Positions 1-5,006 of a DNA stretch of 5,971 bases are shown here, piece after piece. The DNA is from an uncultured Desulfovibrio sp. GTDB lineage: Bacteria > Desulfobacterota > Desulfovibrionia > Desulfovibrionales > Desulfovibrionaceae. Position numbers and translations under genes: made by a program. The first letter of the stretch is position 1. Each line of letters begins with the position of its first letter. A model generated the notes under the pieces. That model was given only the letters and a program-made list of their open reading frames with translations, was not told where the DNA came from and made no database searches. The stretch is taken from positions 1 to 5,971 of the forward strand of contig USCL01000236.1 in assembly GCA_900553145.1 (NCBI GenBank), in the 5' to 3' direction.

Positions 1-434
1 AGTACCTCGGTTGTGCTCTTGGCGCGCTTGGGACGGTCAATGTACTCGCACGGGTTGTCGCGGATCAGGCGGAGCTGGGCGGCGCGGTGCAGCACCTGCC
101 ACGCCACATAGACAACCAACGCCGCCCCGAGCCCGCCCTGGAGCCAAATGCCGGGGACCACCCGCAGTACGCACACGCCGACGATGAGCCCCGGGATGCA
201 CCCGAGCAGCATGGGAATGATCGGCTTCACCCGGGAATGGGCGCGGTACATCCATGCCACATAGACGGCAAGGGTCACCGCCACAAGACAGGTGGCCGGG
301 ACAGCCTCGCTCATCTCCAGCACGCAGGCCACGATGGGCAAGGCGACCATCGCCGCCCCCATGCCGCTGACGCCGTTGATGAAGCCGCCGAGAAACCATG
401 CCAGAAACACGAGGGGGTAGCTGGACTCGAACAT
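1..434 (-). CDS. TauE/SafE (TSUP) family membrane permease, N-terminal part, runs off left edge
   Basis: This is a polytopic inner-membrane protein of the sulfite exporter TauE/SafE family, which moves small anions such as sulfite, sulfoacetate or sulfonate derivatives. 144 codons are visible from the ATG at 434 and no stop is reached before base 1. The first segment carries the glycine-rich family motif (residues about 14-28, FINGVSGMGAAMVALP), then hydrophobic segments near 30-55, 63-85 and 88-107, then a basic cytoplasmic loop (RPKRAKS). Family members are about 240-280 residues, so roughly half is missing. The ATG at 434 is the only start in its frame after an upstream TAG; no GTG or TTG intervenes. 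The RBS is weak: GGGG lies just upstream and GGAGG lies 24-25 nt away. The substrate cannot be told from sequence; a sulfur oxyanion would suit a sulfite-metabolising host but is inference. Confidence 0.88.
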   Translation of the reverse strand, partial: MFESSYPLVFLAWFLGGFINGVSGMGAAMVALPIVACVLEMSEAVPATCLVAVTLAVYVAWMYRAHSRVKPIIPMLLGCIPGLIVGVCVLRVVPGIWLQGGLGAALVVYVAWQVLHRAAQLRLIRDNPCEYIDRPKRAKSTTEV

Positions 435-602
435 AGACGCCCCGCACGGCCTGCCCGGACCTCCGGAACACGCCGGATAAAAAGGGATTGTGAGAGAAAA
501 CCCTTTCTTGCTCTAACAGGAGAACCCAAAGCTGTACAGGGGGCAAATGCCCTCTGAAAACAGCATGGAATCTCTCGCGGAGACATCCTAGCTTCTGTTG
601 CG

Positions 603-616
603 TTGAAACGTTTCGA
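603..616. promoter_or_regulatory. LacI-operator-like palindrome upstream of TSUP gene
   Basis: TTGAAACGTTTCGA contains the perfect 10-bp palindrome GAAACGTTTC with a central CG step, the general shape of LacI/GalR-family operators. It sits about 170 bp upstream of the TSUP start and on the far side of the permease terminator, so it would belong to the TSUP promoter region if functional. The short half-site and the distance make this only a candidate. Confidence 0.28.
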
Positions 617-679
617 GTTGCCTTAAAAACGGCACGCCGCCGATCCCCGAATGCCCCCCTAGAACTTCCGCCTCCGGCA

Positions 680-713
680 ATAAAAAGACGAGGGGGAAGC
701 CTCGTCTTTTTAT
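680..713. terminator. Bidirectional rho-independent terminator
   Basis: A perfect 14-bp stem (680-693 paired with 700-713) encloses a 6-nt loop (GGGAAG). The GC-rich base of the loop side is flanked by A5 on one arm and T5 on the other, giving a U tract on either strand. It lies 54 nt after the stop of the NCS2 permease and should end that minus-strand transcript before the TSUP gene. It could also stop any plus-strand antisense transcript. Confidence 0.9.
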
Positions 714-730
714 GCCGCCAAAAGCCCGCC

Positions 731-751
731 CCGTCCGGGAAAAACGGACGG
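731..751 (-). other. Small hairpin just after permease stop
   Basis: CCGTCCG (731-737) is the reverse complement of CGGACGG (745-751), with a 7-nt loop GGAAAAA. It starts about 16 nt downstream of the permease stop codon. It lacks its own U tract on the minus strand, so it is more likely a 3'-end stabilising stem or an auxiliary part of the terminator at 680-713. Confidence 0.4.
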
Positions 752-766
752 AAGCGGAACGATGGC

Positions 767-2224
767 TCATTCGTGCTTGTTGAACAGGAACTCGGAGTGC
801 GGGTTGCAGTCCTCCTCGTCCTCGTCGCCTTCGTAGGGGCAGATGCCCTTGGGGAGGATCTGATGGACGATCATGGCGGTGACGCCACCGGAGACGATGG
901 CGGAATCAAAGAATATCTTGAGGAAGCGCGGCAGGTTTTCAAAGACTTCCGGGGTCGTCATGGACATGAGCCCCACGCCGATGGATACCGCGATGACGAT
1001 GGATTCGCGGCGGTTCACCTCATGCTGCAACAAGATGCGGATACCCGAACAGGCGATGGTCCCGAAAAGGACGACCAGCGCACCGCCGAGCACGGGCCGG
1101 GGCAGCAACTGGAAAAACACCACAATGATCGGGAACAGCGCGAACAGGATGAACAGCACGCCGCAGAACTTGCCCACCTTGCGGCTGGCGACGCCGCTGA
1201 GCTGGATAACGCCGTTGTTCTGGGAGAACGTCGCCACAGGGAAACAACCGAAAATGGCCCCGAGCGAAGTCATCATCCCGTCGCAGAGGATCCCCCCGGC
1301 CAAGCGGCTGCGGTAGATGCGCCCGCGCACGGGCTGTTCGGAAACGACGCTGGTGGCGGTCAGATCGCCGATGGCTTCGATGACCACGACGAGGAAAAGG
1401 AAGCTCAGGACGAGGAAGGCGTGCAGATCAAAATTGAAGAAGCCGAACTTGAACGGCACGGGCATGATGAACCACGTATGCTGCTCGGAGAGGACGCCCC
1501 AGTTGACCTTCCCCATGACCATCGCCACCACGAAACCGACGAGGATGCCCACGATGAGCGAACTCATGCGCAAGAGCGGTTTTTTGCTGCGGTTGACGCA
1601 GACGATGCTGAGGATGACCAGCGTGCCGAGGAACAGGTTGGACATGTCCCCAAACGTCCCGTTGGCCTTGGCCGCGTAACCGCCCGCGAGATCGACCGCA
1701 CCCACGCGCACCAGGGAAAGGCCGATCATCATGACCGTGATGCCCGCCACGGTGGGGGTGATGATCTTGCGCAGGAACGGCATCATGCGGCTGCCCGCCA
1801 TGACCACGAACCCGCCGATGAAACACACGCCGAAAAGCGTGGAAAGAGCCTGTTCCCAAGGCATGCCCTGCTCTTTCATGAGCAGCGTCCCCACCGCGAT
1901 GAGCGTGCCGGGGAAGGCGAAACTCGTCGCCTGAATGCTCAGCATGCCGGAACCGATGCCGCAGGGCCGGGACACCTGAAACCAGATCCCGATGCCCGCG
2001 AACAGCAGGGACATGCTGACGAGGTAGGCGATGGCCTCCGGCGGAACGCCCAGCGCGCCCGCGACGATGGCCGGCGGAGCCATGACGCTGAGCACCATGG
2101 CCAGAATGTGCTGAAGGGCGGCCAGCAGGGACGAGCCGAACGGCGGGTGGGATTCGAGGCCGTAAATCAGTTCGCTTTCTTTTGGGTCGGACGTGGGGGG
2201 CTGTGAGGCCGGAGCGCTGGACAT
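767..2224 (-). CDS. NCS2 family nucleobase:cation symporter, xanthine-permease type (XanQ/XanP-like)
   Basis: This is an inner-membrane H+ symporter for a purine base, probably xanthine. The 485-residue product matches the usual length and has about 14 hydrophobic segments. The NCS2 signature SQNNGVIQLSGVASR is at residues 334-348. Residues matching those essential in E. coli XanQ are all present: His39 in the first membrane segment, Glu283 and Asp287 in EAIGDLTA, Asp315, and Gln335-Asn336. N-terminal ESELIYGLESHPPF is typical of XanP/XanQ. The C-terminal tail is unusually acidic (GDEDEED). The frame stays open to 2653, but that extension is arginine-rich shadow sequence over the cytochrome gene. 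I chose ATG 2224 because GGAGG at 2231-2235 is 6 nt upstream; the ATG at 2230 abuts GGAGG with no spacing. The gene is monocistronic, with a terminator at 680-713. Uric acid or uracil transport cannot be excluded. No purine catabolism genes are in view. Confidence 0.96.
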   Translation of the reverse strand: MSSAPASQPPTSDPKESELIYGLESHPPFGSSLLAALQHILAMVLSVMAPPAIVAGALGVPPEAIAYLVSMSLLFAGIGIWFQVSRPCGIGSGMLSIQATSFAFPGTLIAVGTLLMKEQGMPWEQALSTLFGVCFIGGFVVMAGSRMMPFLRKIITPTVAGITVMMIGLSLVRVGAVDLAGGYAAKANGTFGDMSNLFLGTLVILSIVCVNRSKKPLLRMSSLIVGILVGFVVAMVMGKVNWGVLSEQHTWFIMPVPFKFGFFNFDLHAFLVLSFLFLVVVIEAIGDLTATSVVSEQPVRGRIYRSRLAGGILCDGMMTSLGAIFGCFPVATFSQNNGVIQLSGVASRKVGKFCGVLFILFALFPIIVVFFQLLPRPVLGGALVVLFGTIACSGIRILLQHEVNRRESIVIAVSIGVGLMSMTTPEVFENLPRFLKIFFDSAIVSGGVTAMIVHQILPKGICPYEGDEDEEDCNPHSEFLFNKHE

Positions 2225-2230
2225 AGGCAT

Positions 2231-2235
2231 CCTCC
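2231..2235 (-). promoter_or_regulatory. Ribosome binding site deciding the permease start
   Basis: GGAGG on the minus strand lies 6 nt from the ATG at 2224 and 0 nt from the in-frame ATG at 2230. The spacing favours the downstream ATG. Confidence 0.8.
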
Positions 2236-2258
2236 GAGGCTTGGGGATGAGAGGTCTT

Positions 2259-2346
2259 CGCCGGGGAAACCGGCGGAACCGCAGGCCAAAACGGCAGGCG
2301 ATCTCTTCCGGGGTTGTTCCATCTCTTACGGAAGCCGCGCTTCCGT
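2259..2346 (-). other. Permease 5' leader with two hairpins
   Basis: The 145 bases between the cytochrome stop and the permease start hold two stems. One is ACGGAAGC (2328-2335) paired with GCTTCCGT (2339-2346), an 8-bp stem with a 3-nt loop, about 24 nt after the cytochrome stop. The other is CGCCGG (2259-2264) paired with CCGGCG (2270-2275), about 35 nt upstream of the permease start. Neither is followed by a U tract on the minus strand. A TATACT box on the minus strand (about 2350-2356) is a possible -10, but no good -35 is seen. I do not recognise a purine, PreQ1 or xanthine riboswitch core. Confidence 0.35.
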
Positions 2347-2369
2347 GGACAGTATAATGACGCCCCGGC

Positions 2370-2699
2370 TCACCACGTATGGCAGATGAGGCAATAATTC
2401 TGATCTTCGGCGTGTTCCTTGTGGCAGACCCAGCAAGGAACCTCCGTTCCCCAGTGCGGAGAACTATGGGGGTTCTTCTTTCCGCGGGAGGCGGTCTGTC
2501 CGGCGACTTCCGAGGCATCATGGCATTGGGTGCAGGACATCGCCCCGGCCTGCTTCGGATTTTTCTGCCCGGTATGGCAGTCCGTGCATGCGAGATCCAC
2601 GTGGGCATCCCGAAGCGCCTTCTTTTGAGGAGCCGCCTCGGAAGAGGCGGCAAAGCACAGGATCGCCAGACATATCGCCAGTGTCCAAGCGTATTTCAT
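2370..2699 (-). CDS. Periplasmic tetraheme c-type cytochrome (flavocytochrome c3 heme-domain type)
   Basis: This is a secreted electron carrier of 109 residues. A Sec signal peptide is clear (MKYAWTLAICLAILCF, cleavage probably after SSEA at residue 22). The mature part has four CXXCH heme-binding motifs: CTDCH 38-42, CTQCH 56-60, CWVCH 89-93 and CLICH 103-107. Exactly four further histidines (33, 78, 82, 96) are available as distal ligands, consistent with four bis-His hemes. Motif order and spacing resemble the N-terminal heme domain of Shewanella flavocytochrome c fumarate reductase and free-standing subunits of the same kind. Here it is a stand-alone protein with no flavin domain or partner gene in view. 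I chose ATG 2699 because it gives a canonical signal peptide; a GTG at 2741 and an ATG at 2729 are in frame but add non-signal-like residues. The RBS is poor (AAGGA about 12-13 nt upstream). Confidence 0.92.
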   Translation of the reverse strand: MKYAWTLAICLAILCFAASSEAAPQKKALRDAHVDLACTDCHTGQKNPKQAGAMSCTQCHDASEVAGQTASRGKKNPHSSPHWGTEVPCWVCHKEHAEDQNYCLICHTW

Positions 2700-2768
2700 G
2701 GTGGCGCGAACATCCTTAAAGTAATACATTAAAAAAAACACGTACCATCATACCACCGGACTCTCAAA

Positions 2769-2800
2769 TGCGCTTTGGCCCGTAGGAACGCTGGAGCGCA
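2769..2800 (+). other. Hairpin better paired as plus-strand RNA
   Basis: TGCGCTTTGGC (2769-2779) pairs with GCTGGAGCGCA (2790-2800) through 8 Watson-Crick and 3 G-U pairs, with a 10-nt loop. The three wobble pairs become A-C mismatches in the opposite strand, so if this is an RNA structure it belongs to a plus-strand transcript. Confidence 0.3.
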
Positions 2801-2899
2801 AGAACAGCCAAACGCCGTTGGGAAACTGGAAACATGCTGAAAGGCGTAAAGCTATGAGGCAGATATCTCGAGCGTCGCAAGCACATCCCCTGCCTCCCT

Positions 2900-3103
2900 T
2901 CACGGCAACCGTTTCAAGGCAAAAGCGCGGCATGGCTTATTCGGAGAAAGACGTCTTTTGATCCCATCCTGAAAAGAATCCGTTTCTACGCCGAACGGAA
3001 ACGGCCCCCTCCCTTTAGGAGCTTCATGAACGGCAACGCTGTTTGCTGATTCCTTATCCTGTTGTATCTCCCTAGTAAAGATTGTCACAAGGGGTTTTCT
3101 CAT
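2900..3103 (-). CDS. Doubtful small ORF, 67 residues
   Basis: An ATG at 3103 has GGGGA about 7 nt upstream on the minus strand and opens a 67-codon frame (begins MRKPLVTIFTREIQQDKE) that covers the middle of the boundary region. The product is hydrophilic and basic, with no membrane segment or recognised domain. It could be a real small gene, the relic of one, or chance. It is listed only because nothing else explains this stretch. Confidence 0.2.
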   Translation of the reverse strand: MRKPLVTIFTREIQQDKESANSVAVHEAPKGRGPFPFGVETDSFQDGIKRRLSPNKPCRAFALKRLP

Positions 3104-3137
3104 GGGAATATCCCGGGGAACCCTTTTTTTCTTTTTT
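3089..3137 (+). terminator. Plus-strand terminator-like structure at the phage boundary
   Basis: AAGGGGTT (3089-3096) pairs with AACCCTTT (3119-3126, one G-U pair). The loop contains an inner GGGA/TCCC stem (3104-3107 with 3111-3114). It is followed by T7-C-T6 (3124-3137). It points toward the end of the convergent phage operon, whose last stop is at 3173. No plus-strand gene is evident upstream, so what it terminates is unknown. Confidence 0.45.
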
Positions 3138-3172
3138 CGCCTGTCCCGTCAAGATGTTCCATCCCCTCTGGG

Positions 3173-3367
3173 CTAGGCCCAGCGGTACACGGCGGCATAC
3201 AGCCCCGCCGTTTCCTTGGGCACGGGCATCCAGACGGTGGCCACGACGCACAGGCCGCACACGGTCATGACTACGCTCAGGGCGGTGACGAGCCACGCCG
3301 CATCGGGATACTGCGCGGAAAGGCTCATCAAGGTCGAAAGGATGAAATCAATCACGGTCGCTTCCAT
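3173..3367 (-). CDS. Small single-span membrane protein at end of phage operon
   Basis: The 64-residue product has one strong membrane segment (about residues 24-46, WLVTALSVVMTVCGLCVVATVW), a short polar N-terminus and a tail ending in AGLYAAVYRWA. A holin-like or other phage envelope role is possible from size and context, but there is no lysozyme gene beside it, so I assign no function. Start: ATG 3367 has GGAGG 9 nt upstream and overlaps the stop of the preceding gene as TGATG (one shared base), a sign of translational coupling. The stop TAG sits in a 6-bp hairpin (CTGGGC/GCCCAG, 3168-3182) with no U tract. It is the last gene of the minus-strand operon. Confidence 0.72.
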   Translation of the reverse strand: MEATVIDFILSTLMSLSAQYPDAAWLVTALSVVMTVCGLCVVATVWMPVPKETAGLYAAVYRWA

Positions 3368-3618
3368 CAGTACTTGCCTCCATGCTGGTAAAAGGCCACG
3401 TCGCGCGGCTTGTCGGGGTCGTTGTCCATATGGATCCACGTCGGGGCCAGCTCGATGCGCCGGAAACCAACTTCAAGCAGCTTAAAGGATGACGAAACGG
3501 GAATACGTCGGGCCCATGCCCTGACCAGCAGCTCGAACTCTTCCCGCTCCGGCATCGGCTGCCGGTAAAGCACAAACGCCTTGCTCAGTTCCAAAGCCAA
3601 AATCTTCAACGTCGCCAT
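3367..3618 (-). CDS. Phage hypothetical protein, 83 residues
   Basis: This is a soluble, mostly helical protein with no domain I can name. The N-terminal half (residues 1-40, with LALELSKAFVLYRQPMPERE) resembles the helical start of small phage replication or loader proteins, but this is only an impression. The C-terminus is polar (DNDPDKPRD). Start: ATG 3618 has GAGG 12 nt upstream of the ATG (9-nt spacer). A TTG six codons earlier is also in frame. It overlaps the -1-frame tail of the broken initiator gene by up to 137 nt, which is unusual and may itself reflect damage to that gene. The stop overlaps the next start as TGATG. Composition is protein-like and better than the competing frame. 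Confidence 0.65.
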   Translation of the reverse strand: MATLKILALELSKAFVLYRQPMPEREEFELLVRAWARRIPVSSSFKLLEVGFRRIELAPTWIHMDNDPDKPRDVAFYQHGGKY

Positions 3619-3841
3619 TTCGCACCGCCTCGTCAAAAGCCAGAATATGTTTTGCCCAATCGCCGCGTTCCTTCGCTTCCGCCTGCCTTGCCGTCATCGG
3701 ACGCCCGCCGGACGGCCCAGCCGATTGCATTTCCCGCTCCGGCGGTTTCCGCAGCCAGTATTCCCGCTTGAGGAAATTCGCCGCCGTGGGGATGTATCTG
3801 CCGCCCTGCCGCTTCCATGCCTCGGAGTCCTCTACTGCCCT
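3482..3841 (-). pseudogene. C-terminal part of the replication initiator, displaced into the -1 frame
   Basis: This frame opens exactly where the upstream initiator frame hits TAG (3834-3832). It reads AVEDSEAWKRQGGRYIPTAA followed by NFLKREYW, the C-terminal motif (W..GG+YIP.A..FL....W) expected in this class of phage initiator. A single missing base near 3841-3844 would join DAL directly to RAVEDSEAW, so I infer a one-base deletion. There is no RBS or start for independent translation at its beginning; the first ATG is 37 codons in (3730). After about residue 75 of this frame the sequence overlaps the next gene and looks less protein-like, so the native C-terminus may end earlier than 3482. 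Alternatives are programmed -1 slippage or a sequencing error. Confidence 0.7.
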
Positions 3842-4521
3842 AGAGCGTCGAGGATGCGCGGCAACCCGGGAAGGGCACGGTTGGCCTCAGGGGCTACCCA
3901 TTCGCCCGCAGCTTCGTTCCTGCCTCCCCGGTGCTGTTCCGGGAACGCCTCGAAGAACTCGTCAAAGGCCAACGAGGGCTGACGGGAAGGGACGGCTTCC
4001 GGCTCTGAGGTTTCCGCCGGGCGTTCAACGCGCGCGCACGCGTTAAACACACGCTCTTCTTTCTTCTCTTCTCTCTCTCTTCTCAGTTCTGGGGGCGTTT
4101 CAGTGGCGTTACATGACGTTACATTATTACAATATGGCGTTTCGGTTACGTTTCTTGCCGTTTCAAGGCGTTTCCTCTCGCGGTGCCGCCGAACACGTTC
4201 CGCCGAGCCGCTGTCCTCCCGCTCCCTCTGTGGTTGGCGCTTCTCCCATGAGAGGATACAGCCGTCCGCAATGCGCGGATTCTTCCCGGAGCACAGAGCA
4301 TCATAGATGGCCTGTGCTGCTCCGTCCGGCATATCGAATAAGGCGCCCGCCACTTCAGGATCGAACGCTTCCACATTTCCGCGTTCCTCATCCTGTGACG
4401 CAATCTCAAGCAGCATGGCCCACACAGCGACGACGAACGCCCGCGGCTGACCACTCTTTCTGGCGATAAGCGACCACTTATCGTCGCTTACCATGCCGTG
4501 GTACACTCGGAACCACTCCAT
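3832..4521 (-). CDS. Phage replication initiator (lambda O / DnaD-like), prematurely stopped
   Basis: This is a probable origin-binding initiator of a phage early operon. 229 residues are read before TAG. The N-terminal domain (about 1-100: MEWFRVYHGMVSDDKW, then QPRAFVVAVWAMLLE, then a cysteine-poor helical region ending in LSWEKRQPQ) is the winged-helix-type start found in many phage initiators. The middle (about 105-190) is a charged, low-complexity linker (SAERVRRHRERKR, then NVTETP repeats, then RREREEKKEER). The C-terminal part begins FDEFFEAFPEQHR but stops at ILDALGQ; the missing motif follows in the -1 frame. Start: ATG 4521 has GGAGG 5 nt upstream and gives the usual MEWF start. An ATG at 4536 lies upstream of that RBS. 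The start overlaps the methyltransferase stop as TGATG. The linker DNA carries the iteron array, purine tract and dyad listed separately. The product as it stands is probably inactive or altered. Confidence 0.85.
   Translation of the reverse strand: MEWFRVYHGMVSDDKWSLIARKSGQPRAFVVAVWAMLLEIASQDEERGNVEAFDPEVAGALFDMPDGAAQAIYDALCSGKNPRIADGCILSWEKRQPQREREDSGSAERVRRHRERKRLETARNVTETPYCNNVTSCNATETPPELRREREEKKEERVFNACARVERPAETSEPEAVPSRQPSLAFDEFFEAFPEQHRGGRNEAAGEWVAPEANRALPGLPRILDALGQ
4021..4044. repeat. GC-rich dyad with alternating purine-pyrimidine run
   Basis: Two overlapping inverted repeats are present: GCGTT-C-AACGC (4021-4031) and AACGCG-cgcgca-CGCGTT (4027-4044). Bases 4028-4043 alternate purine and pyrimidine without a break (16 bp), a sequence type that can adopt Z-DNA. 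It lies inside the initiator gene, downstream (in gene direction) of the iterons and purine tract, where lambda ori carries its palindrome. Confidence 0.5.
4054..4084. repeat. 31-nt pure polypyrimidine (plus) / polypurine (minus) tract
   Basis: Every base from 4054 to 4084 on the plus strand is C or T, made mostly of TTCTC and CT units. The coding strand is therefore all A and G and encodes the run of E, R and K residues around residues 147-156 of the initiator. Such strand-asymmetric tracts can form triplex or unwound DNA. It sits between the CGTTWC array and the GC dyad. Confidence 0.6.
4095..4175. repeat. Iteron-like array: seven CGTTWC repeats, helically phased
   Basis: On the plus strand CGTTWC begins at 4096, 4107, 4117, 4138, 4149, 4159 and 4169. 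Spacings are 11, 10, 21, 11, 10 and 10 bp, so all copies lie on about the same face of the helix. An AT-rich stretch (4121-4135) fills the 21-bp gap. The copies fall in all three codon phases, so the periodicity is not a by-product of a protein repeat. The array lies in the linker-coding part of the phage initiator gene, between its N-terminal DNA-binding and C-terminal domains, as the iterons of lambda ori do in gene O. I infer the binding sites of this initiator and hence the phage origin. Confidence 0.62.
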
Positions 4522-5006
4522 CACATCCTCCCCCATACGGCGATCATGGACGGGAACGGCGCGGAAGCCGCCGCCCCTTCAAACTTCAAGCGTCCCTTTA
4601 AAAATCGGATTTCGGTTGCGGCCCGGTAGACGTGCTCATGGAACCACGCCGTATCGGTACGTGCCGGGAGAAGCCCGACGACCAACGCGCCACACTCTCC
4701 CTCCCTACGGGCTTTCTCGACCCACGGGCCGATCTCGCGGCCGTAGGGCGGGTTCATGTAACAGCGTTCCCCGGCCCACGAGTGTGCGAGGCCGTCCACA
4801 AGAGCGTCAGGGAACAGGCGGCGGAACGTCGTTTTCCCCCACACCCGCAGCGCATAGGGCGGCACGCAGTACCGCCCGACCTTTGCCGAGCACGGCACGG
4901 CGCATACGTCCAGCGTGAAATCGAGCTCCAGATCCAGATTGTGGAAGAGTTCCCACGGCGTCGGCCAGTCATCTTTGACGCTTGAGAAGAGAGCCCGGTT
5001 CAGCAT
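4521..5006 (-). CDS. Phage DNA N6-adenine methyltransferase (Dam, PF05869-type)
   Basis: This enzyme transfers a methyl group from S-adenosylmethionine to adenine N6 in DNA; phages use it to evade host restriction or to mark replication. The 161-residue protein is complete and of normal length for the family. It shows the family N-terminus DDWPTPWELF (12-21), the strand DFTLDVCAVPCSAK (29-42), the catalytic motif MNPPYG (84-89, Asn85-Pro-Pro-Tyr), GALVVGLLPARTDTAWFHE (106-124) and the closing FLKGRLKF (135-142). The target sequence is not predictable. Start: ATG 5006 has GGAGG 8 nt upstream. It overlaps the end of the DUF4258 gene by 7 nt, and its stop overlaps the initiator start by one base, so the three genes are one translational unit. 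No restriction endonuclease is adjacent, so it is an orphan enzyme. Confidence 0.95.
   Translation of the reverse strand: MLNRALFSSVKDDWPTPWELFHNLDLELDFTLDVCAVPCSAKVGRYCVPPYALRVWGKTTFRRLFPDALVDGLAHSWAGERCYMNPPYGREIGPWVEKARREGECGALVVGLLPARTDTAWFHEHVYRAATEIRFLKGRLKFEGAAASAPFPSMIAVWGRM

Larger units (their letters stand above)
435..766. other. Intergenic region between TSUP gene and NCS2 permease
   Basis: No convincing gene is present on either strand. The region is the 5' flank of the TSUP gene and the 3' flank of the permease. It holds a strong bidirectional terminator (680-713), a small hairpin directly after the permease stop (731-751) and a symmetric operator-like palindrome (603-616). Short open frames here (minus strand 588-770 and 311-586) have biased composition and overlap the terminator or the TSUP gene, so I do not call them. 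The promoter of the TSUP gene must lie between about 440 and 680, but I see no clear -35/-10 pair. Confidence 0.7.
2700..3172. other. Gene-poor boundary between resident genes and phage operon
   Basis: This stretch of about 470 bases has no gene I trust. It contains an A8 run (2731-2738) in the cytochrome leader, an 11-bp imperfect hairpin (2769-2800), a 12-bp palindrome AAAGACGTCTTT (2947-2958), a 7-bp inverted repeat CCGTTTC/GAAACGG (2980-2986 with 2998-3004) and a plus-strand terminator-like structure (3089-3137). It separates host-type genes from the phage operon, so it is where an attachment site or old recombination scar would be expected, but no tRNA or tRNA fragment is recognisable. 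Confidence 0.6.

Noticed and set aside
37..546. 169-codon minus-strand frame over the TSUP gene
   Set aside because: It is out of frame with the clear TSUP membrane protein and full of R, G and H; a shadow frame.
87..557. 156-codon plus-strand frame
   Set aside because: It is antisense to the TSUP gene with typical shadow composition (H, R, P, D).
773..2206. 477-codon plus-strand open frame
   Set aside because: It is antisense to the NCS2 permease, extremely rich in D, E, H and R, without hydrophobic core or domain, and arises from GC-rich codon use on the other strand.
2225..2369. Purine or PreQ1 riboswitch in the permease leader
   Set aside because: Two plain hairpins are present, but none of the conserved core sequences or three-way junction of known purine riboswitches can be found.
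2225..2653. N-terminal extension of the permease frame to 2653
   Set aside because: It is arginine/proline-rich shadow sequence overlapping the cytochrome gene. The GGAGG site at 2231-2235 and family alignment support the start at 2224.
2700..3172. tRNA gene or tRNA fragment as prophage attachment site
   Set aside because: No cloverleaf, T-loop motif or CCA-end pattern is recognisable on either strand.
3062..3391. 109-codon plus-strand frame
   Set aside because: It crosses the plus-strand terminator-like structure and is antisense to the small membrane protein; composition is H/G-rich.
3832..3844. Programmed -1 frameshift site
   Set aside because: The junction CTA GGG CAG TAG has no X XXY YYZ slippery heptamer, and I see no downstream pseudoknot that stands out. 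A deletion is simpler.
4021..4175. CRISPR array
   Set aside because: The repeated unit is 6 bp at one helical turn with no spacer-length gaps and lies inside a coding gene; it fits iterons, not CRISPR.
4113..4469. Plus-strand open frames over the initiator gene
   Set aside because: Antisense shadows with serine/proline/arginine-rich translations; no RBS.
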